From contig CAAGCW010000024.1 of NCBI GenBank assembly GCA_900768435.1, positions 1 to 64,000 on the forward strand: a stretch of 64,000 nt of DNA, read 5' to 3'. This DNA is from an uncultured Collinsella sp. Lineage in GTDB: Bacteria; Actinomycetota; Coriobacteriia; Coriobacteriales; Coriobacteriaceae. Below are positions 24,883 through 33,830 of this stretch, in pieces. Numbering within the stretch: the stretch's first letter is position 1; each line of letters begins with the position of its first letter. The position numbers were made by a program, and so were the translations under genes. The notes beneath the pieces are model-generated. The model worked only from the letters and a program-made list of their open reading frames with translations. It was not told where the DNA came from and did not search any database.

Positions 24883-25581
24883 CTACAGCCCGTATTTCAC
24901 GACGACACGGTTAATGCGACGGCACCAAGGCTTGTACAAGGCGGCCAAAAACACGCAGGTCGCAAGGCCGTGCGTAATATCGAACGGCACTGCCGTGGCA
25001 AGACGCGCCACGGCACCCGCCCAAGTAAGCGGCTGTACAAAACCAATGATGTCATACGCGTTGATCACGACGCCATAGAGCAGGCCCGACGCAAAGCCGT
25101 ACGCCAGCAGTGCTGGCATGCGCACGGTGCCGTCGACGCGGTCGAACGCACCCGCATACGCTAGCGCGCCGCCAACATAGCCAACCAGCCCCCAGGCATA
25201 CATCTGCCACGGCGTCCACATGCCCTGCCCAAAAAAGAAATTGCTGGTCAGCGCTGCCAACGCGCCAACCATAAAACCATTGCGGCGACCAAGCGTCGCC
25301 CCCGCGATAATGGCGATGGCACTCACCGGTTTAAAGTCGGGAATGGGACCGAACAAGATGCGCCCCGCCGCGGCCAACGCCGCCAACACCAGCGTGGGCA
25401 TAATCTGGCGCAGGCCCGGGCGCGACGCCTCGTAACCCGCAAAGAACAGCGCAAGCACCAGCGCCACCACGACAAGCATGGCAAGCGCCGCCTGCTCAAT
25501 ACCTGCCAGCAACGCTGCAGCCATCACCGCAGGAACCGCCAGCAGCAGCGGGATTTCCATATGTTGCAAGACGCGCGACAA
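24883..25581 (-). CDS. ECF transporter substrate-binding (S) component
   Basis: A 232-residue membrane protein with about six hydrophobic segments. The middle region, GRILFGPIPDFKPVSAI followed by GxxxGRRNGFxVGAL and GQGMWTPWQM, is typical of S components of energy-coupling factor vitamin transporters. It would bind one micronutrient and dock on a shared ATPase/T module, possibly the one at 31293-33802. The substrate is not decidable; cobalamin- or queuosine-type S components look most alike in my reading, but this is a guess. The start is TTG at 25579-25581 with an upstream G-rich tract; an ATG 7 codons later is an alternative. It is monocistronic. Confidence 0.75.
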   Translation of the reverse strand: MSRVLQHMEIPLLLAVPAVMAAALLAGIEQAALAMLVVVALVLALFFAGYEASRPGLRQIMPTLVLAALAAAGRILFGPIPDFKPVSAIAIIAGATLGRRNGFMVGALAALTSNFFFGQGMWTPWQMYAWGLVGYVGGALAYAGAFDRVDGTVRMPALLAYGFASGLLYGVVINAYDIIGFVQPLTWAGAVARLATAVPFDITHGLATCVFLAALYKPWCRRINRVVVKYGL

Positions 25582-25623
25582 CGGCAGCCCCCATCAAACG
25601 AATGTCCGTTTATGGTAGCACGG

Positions 25624-25657
25624 GCAAAATGAGGCCGACCAATCCCCCGGCCGGCCT
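25624..25657 (-). terminator. Terminator of the MFS/amidohydrolase operon
   Basis: A 9-bp stem with one G-T pair (25632-25640 with 25649-25657) and 8-nt loop is followed on the minus strand by 'cattttg'. It lies about 45 bases past the last gene of the operon. Confidence 0.55.
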
Positions 25658-25702
25658 TGGCTGCCAGTCGATCAGGCTTTCGCCACGCGACCGGTCTTGG
25701 CG

Positions 25703-26164
25703 CTATTCGCCCGTAACTTTAGCGGCAATGGCCGCGACAAAGGGATCAAACAGCAAGCCGCCCACAACGACAAAGGCCCATCCGCCCACCACGAGGCGAA
25801 CCCAACGCGAGAAAAACGGCACACCGTCGATAACGCCAACGCCTGACTGAAACGCGACTTCAAATAGCCCGATAATGCAGAAGAGCAGAGTAGCGCCCAC
25901 AACGGTTCCGCAAATCCGTGCGCCCGGAGTGTTCCGATCAAAACCAAAAAACTCAACGCACGTCTCAATTGCTTTGCCAAAGAGCGGCAAAAAGCCCACG
26001 AACTGTGCAATACCGATGGCCAGAATAAGCTGCCCCCAGAAACCAGTAAGTCCCTGAAAATCTAAGCCAGGCTTTCCCTCAACAATCGGCAGAAATGAAC
26101 ACATGAATAGAGGATTAACGATGCCGTTGAGAATGGTCACAGCGGTACTCTTTTTTAGTGTCAA
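25703..26164 (-). CDS. Small membrane protein of unknown function
   Basis: I do not recognise this 153-residue protein. It has about four hydrophobic segments (near 10-30, 45-65, 85-110 and 125-145) and few charged residues. It is the last gene of the MFS-amidohydrolase-MFS run, 55 bases after the previous stop, so it may assist that transport system. The TTG at 26162-26164 is chosen because 'aaaggag' lies 9 bases upstream, whereas the next upstream TTG abuts the Shine-Dalgarno. Confidence 0.55.
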   Translation of the reverse strand: MTLKKSTAVTILNGIVNPLFMCSFLPIVEGKPGLDFQGLTGFWGQLILAIGIAQFVGFLPLFGKAIETCVEFFGFDRNTPGARICGTVVGATLLFCIIGLFEVAFQSGVGVIDGVPFFSRWVRLVVGGWAFVVVGGLLFDPFVAAIAAKVTGE

Positions 26165-26218
26165 GTAGACCAACTCCTTTTGCCCTTGTCGGCCAGGCCC
26201 AAAGGGCGAAAACAGGTG

Positions 26219-27418
26219 TTACATAAGTGAATCGGGAGACGGCAGGAATGGAGACGCCAGCGCCGTCGCGCCAAACAAAACAGCGCACCCAAATAGAAGC
26301 GTTTCATAGCTCTCGCCAATGCAGAAGGAGAGGGCCACGGGAATCAAAAACGTAAGCCCCAGCGAAACGGTGCTCACCACGCCACCGGCGCTTCCTGCAA
26401 GCCCCTCGCGCACCTCGGGCAACATGTAGGGTAGCGACTGAACGACCGGACCGGCGACGGCAGTCGAAACGCCAATCGCAAACATGAGCCCGACAGAAGG
26501 CTGAGAGACAAAAGCCTCTCCGGCCCACATAAGGGCACTCCCCGCCATTGCGGCGATGGCCATAAACACGCGATAGTCGCCAAATTGCGCTCGCGCGTAG
26601 GGACCGGCCACGCTGCCGACAATCGACCCAAGCGTCACGAAAGAGGCAAGAAGCCCGGCGACCTGAGGTTCGATTGAAGCCTCAAGCGCTGAAACAAGAT
26701 AGCCCGAGTACGCCGTAGCCGATGCAAGGGCGACTCCAAGCAGTATCGCCACGAGCCAAACCATCGGCATCTTGATTACCGTCGCAAACGCACTTGCCGA
26801 CGACGAAGCAGGCTCCGCACCCTGAACGCCAAGGCCATCTGCAGCCTGCAGAACATCTGCCGATGGCGCAACCAGCAGCCACAGCAATCCAAACATGGCA
26901 AATAAAACGGCAGCAAGGGCATATGCTCGTCCGGACGTTGCAAAGAGAGGAGAGGTTGCAAGCGAGCAGGCGATTCCGCCCGACCCCGCAGCGTAGAACC
27001 ATCCCATGGCCCTATCGGTTTCTCCGCCAAAAGCGGAACCAAGCACTTTTAGAACGATGGCATTCACGACGCATGGTGCCGCGCCCAGAAGCATGGTCGC
27101 TGTGAACAGCGTCGCAAACGATGCGCACTCCGCGCGAGCAACCGCTGCAATTGCAGAAATCGCCGATGCGATGAATACGAGCACCTTCACGCCATATCGA
27201 TCGGCGCAAACGCCGACAGGCATGCCGAATACAACGGCAGGAACAAACGGGGCAAACAGGACGGCTGAAAACTCGGCCGAGGTCAGATGCAGGTCCGACA
27301 CAACCAGATGTGCCAATCCCGACACCTGATACTGCGCGTAGTTCGCAGCAAACACGATGCCGCACACCACAAACAGCAGGGCATATTTTTCGACCGTCCC
27401 TTTGCTCACGTTCATCAC
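26219..27418 (-). CDS. MFS transporter (paralogue of 29073-30284)
   Basis: A 399-residue major facilitator superfamily protein with 12 predicted helices. The helix 2-3 loop CADRYGVKV is the usual MFS signature region. It shares its N-terminal pattern (FxANYxQYQVSxLA) with the MFS protein encoded two genes upstream, so the pair are paralogues. It begins 5 bases after the amidohydrolase stop with GTG or the adjacent ATG. The substrate is unknown; the flanking amidohydrolase suggests a compound with a hydrolysable C-N or ester bond, or its product. Confidence 0.85.
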   Translation of the reverse strand: MMNVSKGTVEKYALLFVVCGIVFAANYAQYQVSGLAHLVVSDLHLTSAEFSAVLFAPFVPAVVFGMPVGVCADRYGVKVLVFIASAISAIAAVARAECASFATLFTATMLLGAAPCVVNAIVLKVLGSAFGGETDRAMGWFYAAGSGGIACSLATSPLFATSGRAYALAAVLFAMFGLLWLLVAPSADVLQAADGLGVQGAEPASSSASAFATVIKMPMVWLVAILLGVALASATAYSGYLVSALEASIEPQVAGLLASFVTLGSIVGSVAGPYARAQFGDYRVFMAIAAMAGSALMWAGEAFVSQPSVGLMFAIGVSTAVAGPVVQSLPYMLPEVREGLAGSAGGVVSTVSLGLTFLIPVALSFCIGESYETLLFGCAVLFGATALASPFLPSPDSLM

Positions 27419-27423
27419 CCTAT

Positions 27424-29070
27424 CTATGCTTCATCCTTGCGATAGACGACGCGTCCGTTAAAGATCGTCGTCTCGACTTCGAGATCGCGAAGCGCCATCG
27501 GGTTCATTTCAAACGGATTGCCCGACAGGATGACGATATCGGCAAGCTTGCCGGCGGCAAGGCTGCCCAAACGGCGCTCAAAGCCCTCGACATATGCTGA
27601 GCCGAGCGTGTGCGCTTGCAGCGTCTCGCCGAGCGTCAGGGCATTCTCGCGGAAGTATCCCTCCGCCGGGTGCCCGTCAAACTCGCTACGCGTCACCGCA
27701 GCATACACGGTATCGATAGGATCGATTGACATCACCGCAGGCCAGTCAGTACCAAGCCCTAAGTGGATTCCGCCATCGGCCTCTTCCCTATAGCGCCACA
27801 TGTGGCTCATGCGCTCTTCGCCAAGAGACTCCTCGTACACGCCCTGCCCAAGGCCTCCGATGGGATGCTGCGGCTGAATCGCAGCATTAATGCCCAGGCG
27901 CTTCATGCGAGCAATATCCTCGAGCTTCAGGTTATCTGTATGCTCGATAGCAAAACGCGCCCCCTTGTTGCCGCACACCTCCTCGGCACGCTCGACGGCA
28001 TCGATAATCATCGTGGCCGATGCGTCGCCGATAGCATGGATACGAACATCGAAGCCATTCTTGCTGGCCTCGAGCATCATGCGGTCAAGCGTCTCCTGGT
28101 TGCATGCTGGTTCGCCGCGAAAGTCCTTCCCCGTAGGAGCGTTAAGATACGGCTCATGCATGTAGGCCGTGTACGCCTCGGGACAGCCGTCCAAAATGTA
28201 CTTGAGGCCTGCCATTCGGACGCGCTCGCCGTGATGACGCACACGCAGGGCCTGCGACTCTGACATCGGAGCGTCGAGCGCAGAATAGTAGCTAATACGC
28301 AGCGTACTCAGGTCCTCGCTCGCCAGACGGTCATAGATGTCGTACACGCCGGGCGTAGTCACGCCCAAAGGATACATATCACCAATCGAAGTTATGCCGA
28401 GCTTGTTGAACTTGCGCATCGACTTGAGCAACGACGCATCAAGGTCCGGCTTATTGAGCACAACATCGAGCAAGATGTTCGTCGCCTGGGGCTCGGATAA
28501 AAAGCCATTCGGCTCGCCGTTGTCAAAGTGGCGAATAAGACCACCTTCAGGCGTCGGTGTATTGCGATCAATACCAACCGCCCTAAGCGCGGCGGTATTG
28601 CACCACACCACGTGCATCGAAAAATCCGAAAGCACGATTGGGCGGTCGATATCGAGTGCATCGAGGCTGCGGCAATCAGGGTCAATCGGGTTTTCCCATG
28701 CAGGCGAATACCAACCCTGGCCGTAAATCCACGGATTGTCAGGGTGTTCGGCAGCAAACTTTGCCACAGCATCCACGCAAGCCTGCTCACTCGGCAGGAA
28801 CATCAGATCGCAACAGAAGTCTTCATCCTTCTGGATTGAACCAAGCGCAAAATGCATGTGTGAATCGTTGAATCCGGGCATGACCAGTTTGTTGCCGGCG
28901 TCAATAACCTCAGTATCGGGACCGATAAACGGCTGCACCTTGTCGGGCGAGCCCACAGCCACGATCTCGCTGCCGCGAACTGCAACGCATCCGGCGTGAG
29001 GCTCAAGTTCCTCGGCAGTAAACAACGCCGTCGTCTTGAGGACGATATCAGCGGGAACTACCGCCTCCAT
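27424..29070 (-). CDS. YtcJ-like metal-dependent amidohydrolase
   Basis: A 548-residue amidohydrolase-superfamily enzyme. The composite beta domain is at both ends (VMPGFNDSHMHF with the HxH metal pair near residues 71 and 73; GKLADIVIL near the C-terminus). Downstream metal and catalytic positions are seen at IHAIGD, AIEHTDN and LGTDWP. This matches the YtcJ/AepA-like branch, whose substrates are mostly uncharacterised. No signal peptide is evident, so it is cytoplasmic. It lies 2 bases after one MFS gene and 5 before another, so import and hydrolysis are probably coupled. Confidence 0.85.
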   Translation of the reverse strand: MEAVVPADIVLKTTALFTAEELEPHAGCVAVRGSEIVAVGSPDKVQPFIGPDTEVIDAGNKLVMPGFNDSHMHFALGSIQKDEDFCCDLMFLPSEQACVDAVAKFAAEHPDNPWIYGQGWYSPAWENPIDPDCRSLDALDIDRPIVLSDFSMHVVWCNTAALRAVGIDRNTPTPEGGLIRHFDNGEPNGFLSEPQATNILLDVVLNKPDLDASLLKSMRKFNKLGITSIGDMYPLGVTTPGVYDIYDRLASEDLSTLRISYYSALDAPMSESQALRVRHHGERVRMAGLKYILDGCPEAYTAYMHEPYLNAPTGKDFRGEPACNQETLDRMMLEASKNGFDVRIHAIGDASATMIIDAVERAEEVCGNKGARFAIEHTDNLKLEDIARMKRLGINAAIQPQHPIGGLGQGVYEESLGEERMSHMWRYREEADGGIHLGLGTDWPAVMSIDPIDTVYAAVTRSEFDGHPAEGYFRENALTLGETLQAHTLGSAYVEGFERRLGSLAAGKLADIVILSGNPFEMNPMALRDLEVETTIFNGRVVYRKDEA

Positions 29071-29072
29071 GG

Positions 29073-30284
29073 CTACTCACCATCCTTAGCGGCGGCAGCC
29101 TGCATGGCCTTGCGGCCGAGCTCGGGCAGGAAGAAAACCGGAACTACGGAAAGCAGGAAGCAGAGGCTCTCGAGACCCATGTTCACAGTGTAGTCGGCAC
29201 CAGCAACGGCAGAGATACCGATGGGCAGGAAATAGCTCATGAGCAGGGAGATGGTGCCCACGATACCGCCAGCGGAACCGGCATACTTATCACCAATCTC
29301 GGGAAGGAGAACAGGCATGGACTGCATAATCGGGCCGTTGATGGCGGTAAAGAAGCCATTGATGACCAAAATCGTCCACAGAAGGAAGCCGACCGGGGTG
29401 TACCACGTCACGAACATCGATATGGCACCGATGAGAGTAGTGACGATGAGAAAACCCTTGAACTTTCCAAGCTTATCGCAGAACGCAGGCCCAACGATGC
29501 AGCCGAAAAAGCTGCCAACGGTAACAATTGCGGCCATGAAACCAGCAGTGGCGACGTCTATGCCCTTGCCAAGCTGAAGCGCCTGAGGCAGGAAACCGGC
29601 ATAGGCAGTGGTAGAGGCAAGTCCAAAACCGACGCCGATGGAGATTAGCCACACGCCAGGACTCTTGATAGCAACCTTGAGGTAGTCGAGCACGGGCTCG
29701 GGCTCGGGGAGCGATTGCCCCTCGGGCACATCTCGGTCAAGCACAATCCAAAGAACCCAGGAGATGGTCATGACGACAGCAGCGACCATATAAGAGTTAA
29801 AGACGCTGCCGAACAAGCCAGCGCAGATCTGAGCGACAACGATGGCAACGCACGAAGCCGCGTAGAACAAGCCCATGGCGAAACCAGTCTGTTCACGGAA
29901 CCAGGTGCCGAGCACCTTGATGAGGTTGGCGTTGAGTGCCGAGATTCCCATGCCAATCAGGAACATCGATGCCATCTGCATCGTGAACGAATCGAGCGTA
30001 AAGCAACGGAGAAAACCGCCGGCAAACGAAATTGCGGTGCAAACCGTGACAACTTTCTTAGAACCGATACGGTCACCAAGGGCACCCAGCGGAATTGAGA
30101 AGAAAACGGCGGTAAGCATAGGAACGAGGAACAGCATCGAAAAGCCGACGGTATCGATATTGAGCATAGGCATGACCTCGACGGCGAGTGCTGAGACCTG
30201 GTACTGCATGTAGTTAGCCATAAAGCACAGCAAGCAAACGACTGAAACAATCGCCCAACGCCATGAAGGAAGCTTCTCTTCCAT
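29073..30284 (-). CDS. MFS transporter, first gene of operon
   Basis: A 403-residue transporter with 12 helices and GALGDRIGSKKVV in the loop 2-3 position. It leads the operon MFS-amidohydrolase-MFS-membrane protein. An 'aaaggag' lies 6 bases before the ATG. It is divergent from a LuxR-type regulator, a common arrangement for MFS genes in Coriobacteriia. Paralogous to 26219-27418 but clearly diverged; one may import the substrate and the other export a product. Confidence 0.87.
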   Translation of the reverse strand: MEEKLPSWRWAIVSVVCLLCFMANYMQYQVSALAVEVMPMLNIDTVGFSMLFLVPMLTAVFFSIPLGALGDRIGSKKVVTVCTAISFAGGFLRCFTLDSFTMQMASMFLIGMGISALNANLIKVLGTWFREQTGFAMGLFYAASCVAIVVAQICAGLFGSVFNSYMVAAVVMTISWVLWIVLDRDVPEGQSLPEPEPVLDYLKVAIKSPGVWLISIGVGFGLASTTAYAGFLPQALQLGKGIDVATAGFMAAIVTVGSFFGCIVGPAFCDKLGKFKGFLIVTTLIGAISMFVTWYTPVGFLLWTILVINGFFTAINGPIMQSMPVLLPEIGDKYAGSAGGIVGTISLLMSYFLPIGISAVAGADYTVNMGLESLCFLLSVVPVFFLPELGRKAMQAAAAKDGE

Positions 30285-30485
30285 GATGACTCCTTTAATA
30301 AGTCGGAATAATCAAACAGCTTGGAGAACCGGGCCCTGGCTCTTAGGTATTCATATTTTGCGATTGGCCCCTCACCGAAACCATTCGGCTAACGGCTTAT
30401 CATCATTCGAAAAAAGGAGTAGTATCTCTACGCAAATTAACTAAAATGCCAGCTAAACCACTACGCAATCTCATCGGAGGTCATC
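30285..30485. promoter_or_regulatory. Divergent promoter region, MFS operon and LuxR gene
   Basis: The 201-base gap between divergently transcribed genes is AT-richer than the flanks and must hold both promoters. A short palindrome 'gtagtatctctac' is visible around 30418. No -35/-10 pair is clear enough to call. Confidence 0.35.
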
Positions 30486-31268
30486 TTGAGCTTTTTGTCC
30501 GATTCTGAATGGCTCTGCTTAAACGATCTCGTGCTTTCGATTAATTCCATCGACAGCGACCGCGAGTTTCGCTCGACCGTCCTCAAAAAGCTGCGTTTTC
30601 TCATCCCCTACGAGTCGGCTGCATTTTTCCTGAGCGACCTTTCCAGGGATCTCGTATCCACCCCGCAAGAATGGAAAACGCGCGTCTTTCTTGACCCTCT
30701 TGGCATCGATGTCCCCGCTGGGATGCTCGAGCTCTACACCGAAAAGTACTGGCAGCAGGACATGATCGTCGCCCACCGCAATCTTACGCGCTCGACGGTG
30801 CTGCGCGAGTCCGACCAGCTCAGCCCTGGCGATATCGACAGCAGTTATATGAAGGATTATCTTGGCGGCCGCCACGTCGTCAACGTCAGTTTCTTTAATG
30901 ACGAGGGCTTTTTGGGATCGCTCAATCTTAATCGCAAGAAAGAAGAAGGCGACTTTAGCGATCGTGAAGTTCAAATCCTTGAGCTCATCGAACCGCACCT
31001 CACAAACCGACTATCAAAATGGCGTGTACGCGCCGACCGCAGTTCGTCTGAAATCGTATTTGCTCACGACTACGACGTCTCAGCGCGCGAAATCGATGTG
31101 TGTCGTTGCGTGTTATCGGGCATGGACAATGCGGCCATCGCCGAAGAGCTATCCATCAGCACCGGCACCGTTAAAAAGCATCTGGAGAACATCTTTCGAA
31201 AAACACAGGTCAACAGCCGCGTTGGGCTCATGGCGCTCCTTCAGCAGTACACGGCGCTCAAGCAGTAA
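30486..31268 (+). CDS. LuxR-family transcriptional regulator
   Basis: A 260-residue regulator. Residues about 10-170 look like a GAF-type sensor region (LIPYESAAFFL, then FNDEGFLGSLNL). The C-terminal 65 residues are a LuxR HTH (DVSAREIDVCRCVLSG, then IAEELSISTGTVKKHLENIF). It probably responds to a small molecule linked to the divergent MFS-amidohydrolase operon. The start is TTG, fixed by 'cggagg' 6 bases upstream; no ATG in frame fits better. Confidence 0.85.
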   Translation: MSFLSDSEWLCLNDLVLSINSIDSDREFRSTVLKKLRFLIPYESAAFFLSDLSRDLVSTPQEWKTRVFLDPLGIDVPAGMLELYTEKYWQQDMIVAHRNLTRSTVLRESDQLSPGDIDSSYMKDYLGGRHVVNVSFFNDEGFLGSLNLNRKKEEGDFSDREVQILELIEPHLTNRLSKWRVRADRSSSEIVFAHDYDVSAREIDVCRCVLSGMDNAAIAEELSISTGTVKKHLENIFRKTQVNSRVGLMALLQQYTALKQ

Positions 31269-31292
31269 GACCGTTCTCGCCCGCGAACCCGC

Positions 31293-32744
31293 TCACGCCC
31301 TATAGAACACGTTGTCGGCAAAGAAGTCGGCCGGCGGCTCCATGCAGGCGATCTCGCCGTCAAACATCATGGCGACGTCGTCGGCCACTTGCTCGGCAAA
31401 ATCCAGGTCGTGCGTGGCCATGATGACGGTGCCGCCAGCCTGCGCATGGTCGCGCAGGGCGTGGGCGATGATACGGCGGCTGTCCAGGTCCAGACCCTTG
31501 GTGGGCTCGTCGAGCAGCAACAGCTCGGGGCCGATCAGCAACAGCTTTGCCAACGCGAGCAGTTGGCGCTGTCCGCCCGAAAGGTCGTAGGGGTGGCGCT
31601 CCCCCAGGCCCGCGAGCCCCAGACTCACCGCGCGCTCACGCGCCGCAGCCTCATCGTACCCGCAGGTCGAGGCCCATTCCATGAGCTCATCGCGCACCGT
31701 CTCGGCAACCAGCAACGCCTTGGGATTCTGAGGCAGCAGTGCCGCCGAACCCGCCGTACGTTCCATGCGCCCGCGCTGCAACTTGACCGTCTTGGCCAGC
31801 ACCGAAAGCAGCGTCGACTTGCCACAACCGTTACCGCCCACAATCGCATGCACCGCGCCGGTCGAAAACGCCGCATCGAGCCCGCGCAGCACCCAGCCGG
31901 ACGCTCGATCGTATCGAAACCAACCCTCGCGGACGGACACCGCGACAGCTGTCGCATCTTGAGCCGGCCGGAAGGGTGCCGGAACCAAAAGGCCCTCGCG
32001 ACCACCCAGCTGCGCCAAGTCAGCCACCTCGTACACGCGGCGGTCCTCGATCCGATACGCGCACGTCGCATACCCGAGCATCGGGCGCGGCTGATGCGTG
32101 GCGACAACCACCGTGCAGCCCAGCTCGCGATTCACGCGAAACAGCGCATGCAGAAAACTCTTCTCGGCGACGGGATCGAGCTGGGACGTGGGCTCGTCGA
32201 GCAGCAGCACGCGCGGGCGCAGGGCCAACACGGCCGCCAACGACAGCAGCTGCTTGCGTCCACCCGAAAGCGTATCGGTATCGCGGTGCAGCCAATCCTC
32301 CAGCCCAAAGAAATAGCTGGTCTCGGCTACGCGGCGGCGCATCTCGTCGCGTGACATACCCAAGTTTTCCAGGCCAAACGCCATCTCGTGCCACACGGTC
32401 TCGCACACGATCTGATTCTCGGGATCCTGGAACACATAGCCCACGCGCTCCGCGGACGCCCGAACATCCATGTCGGCGACGTTCTCGCCCAGCACGTGCA
32501 GCTCGCCGGCGCATTCGCCCGTCGGCGAAATCTCGGGCTTGAGCAGCGAGAGCAGCGTCGACTTGCCCGACCCGGTACCACCGACAAGCAGCGCAAACGC
32601 GCCTTGGGGAACAACCCAGTCGAGCCCCTCGAGCACCGGCGCCCCGGCCCCGGGGTAGGCAAAGCGCAGGCCCCGCGCCTCAATCGCCGGCGCATCCGAG
32701 CCGCACTCCACGCCCGCCGTCATGCTCCCGTCCAACCGAGTCAT
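31293..32744 (-). CDS. Fused ECF transporter ATPases (EcfA-EcfA')
   Basis: A 483-residue protein with two complete ABC ATPase domains. Domain 1 (about 20-240) has Walker A GGTGSGKST, a Q-loop in FQDPENQI, signature LSGGRKQ and LLLDEPTS. Domain 2 (about 270-480) has GGNGCGKST, LSGGQRQ and LLLDEPTK. This is the tandem form of the EcfA/EcfA' pair that powers vitamin uptake through the T component. The start overlaps the T-component stop (TGATG). No S component is adjacent, so it may be shared by S components elsewhere, such as 24883-25581. Confidence 0.9.
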   Translation of the reverse strand: MTRLDGSMTAGVECGSDAPAIEARGLRFAYPGAGAPVLEGLDWVVPQGAFALLVGGTGSGKSTLLSLLKPEISPTGECAGELHVLGENVADMDVRASAERVGYVFQDPENQIVCETVWHEMAFGLENLGMSRDEMRRRVAETSYFFGLEDWLHRDTDTLSGGRKQLLSLAAVLALRPRVLLLDEPTSQLDPVAEKSFLHALFRVNRELGCTVVVATHQPRPMLGYATCAYRIEDRRVYEVADLAQLGGREGLLVPAPFRPAQDATAVAVSVREGWFRYDRASGWVLRGLDAAFSTGAVHAIVGGNGCGKSTLLSVLAKTVKLQRGRMERTAGSAALLPQNPKALLVAETVRDELMEWASTCGYDEAAARERAVSLGLAGLGERHPYDLSGGQRQLLALAKLLLIGPELLLLDEPTKGLDLDSRRIIAHALRDHAQAGGTVIMATHDLDFAEQVADDVAMMFDGEIACMEPPADFFADNVFYRA

Positions 32745-33802
32745 CAGCCAAACCTCTTCTCGTCAATCGTGTGCAACACGCAGGGCAGCGCCATCCAGGC
32801 CGCGTATACGACATAGCCCGGCCACGGCGCCGGGACCGAAAGCTGCGGGTAAAACGAATACTGCACGGTCGCGACCCATGCCACCGCCACCGCGGCGGCG
32901 CCAAACACCGCAAGCCCGGCCAGCGCGGCGACATCGCCGCGCCCCAGCCGATACCGCGCGTACGTCGTGCGGCGCGCCGCAGCACCCCAGCCACGGGAGC
33001 GCATCGCGTCCGCACGCTCCAGCGAATCTTCCATGCCCCAGTCCATCAACACGCTCGACGCCCGCAGGCGCGAGCGCACGGGGTCGGCCGGCGCGCGGCC
33101 CGGTACATCAATCGCATCCTGCACCGCCAACACCGTACGACCGCGGCGCAAAAACTGCGGGATAAGCCTCATGCACATCGAGATCATAAGCGCAATCACC
33201 GGTGCGGCATTGCCCAGCAGCGCGAGCACCTTGTCGTATTCGAGCATCGATGCCGCAGCCTCAAACCACAACACGCTCGCCACGAACAGCCCGCCCATGC
33301 ACAGGCCGTATACCATGCTCTCCAGATACACCGCGCGCATGCCAATACGGAACAGCTCCGTCGAGCCCGAGGCGCTAAACAGCGGATTGAGCACCGCAAC
33401 GATCAAAATCACCGGCAGCTGCCAGCGGAGTGCGCCCAGCGTGCGGGCAGCCCCACGCGTCGCAAATCCATACGCCAGCCCGCCCGCAAGTGACAGCGCA
33501 ATCAGCACCGGCTGCATCGAGAACATAGTAAGCCCCAGCGTCAGCACTATATAGAGGGCCGGCACAGCCGGATGCGACATCGAGAATGCCGCGACGGGCT
33601 CGCCGCCAAACTCCTCTTGTATGTTGTCCACGGGCACCCCCGTCCCCTCGCTCAAACGACAGCTCCGCAGCACCGCCAACGCCGCACGCAAGCAGCGCAA
33701 ACGCCACGCCGGCGGCGCAAGCCTCAACCGCCGCAAACCAATCGTTACGCGCTCGTCATATGCCTGCGGTATCATATTGCGCCGTGTATCGTTTCCAAAC
33801 AC
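32744..33802 (-). CDS. ECF transporter transmembrane (T) component
   Basis: A CbiQ/EcfT-like membrane protein of 352 residues from the first possible start. It has several helices and the cytoplasmic coupling motif near the end (ERADAMRSRGWG, family A-x-R-G) that docks the ATPases. The N-terminus is uncertain: the first 70 or so residues are Arg-rich and unlike the family, and the GTG at 33802 lies within the glmU upstream region. A start near the GTG of VDNIQEEF or the ATG of MSHPAVPA is likelier. It is coupled to the ATPase gene by a one-base overlap. Confidence 0.8.
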   Translation of the reverse strand: MFGNDTRRNMIPQAYDERVTIGLRRLRLAPPAWRLRCLRAALAVLRSCRLSEGTGVPVDNIQEEFGGEPVAAFSMSHPAVPALYIVLTLGLTMFSMQPVLIALSLAGGLAYGFATRGAARTLGALRWQLPVILIVAVLNPLFSASGSTELFRIGMRAVYLESMVYGLCMGGLFVASVLWFEAAASMLEYDKVLALLGNAAPVIALMISMCMRLIPQFLRRGRTVLAVQDAIDVPGRAPADPVRSRLRASSVLMDWGMEDSLERADAMRSRGWGAAARRTTYARYRLGRGDVAALAGLAVFGAAAVAVAWVATVQYSFYPQLSVPAPWPGYVVYAAWMALPCVLHTIDEKRFG

Positions 33803-33830
33803 ACGTCTCTATAACGTAACAGGAGATCAC

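Noticed and set aside
33621..33830. Upstream extension of glmU
   Set aside because: Overlaps the T-component gene; glmU's conserved start and Shine-Dalgarno are at 33831.
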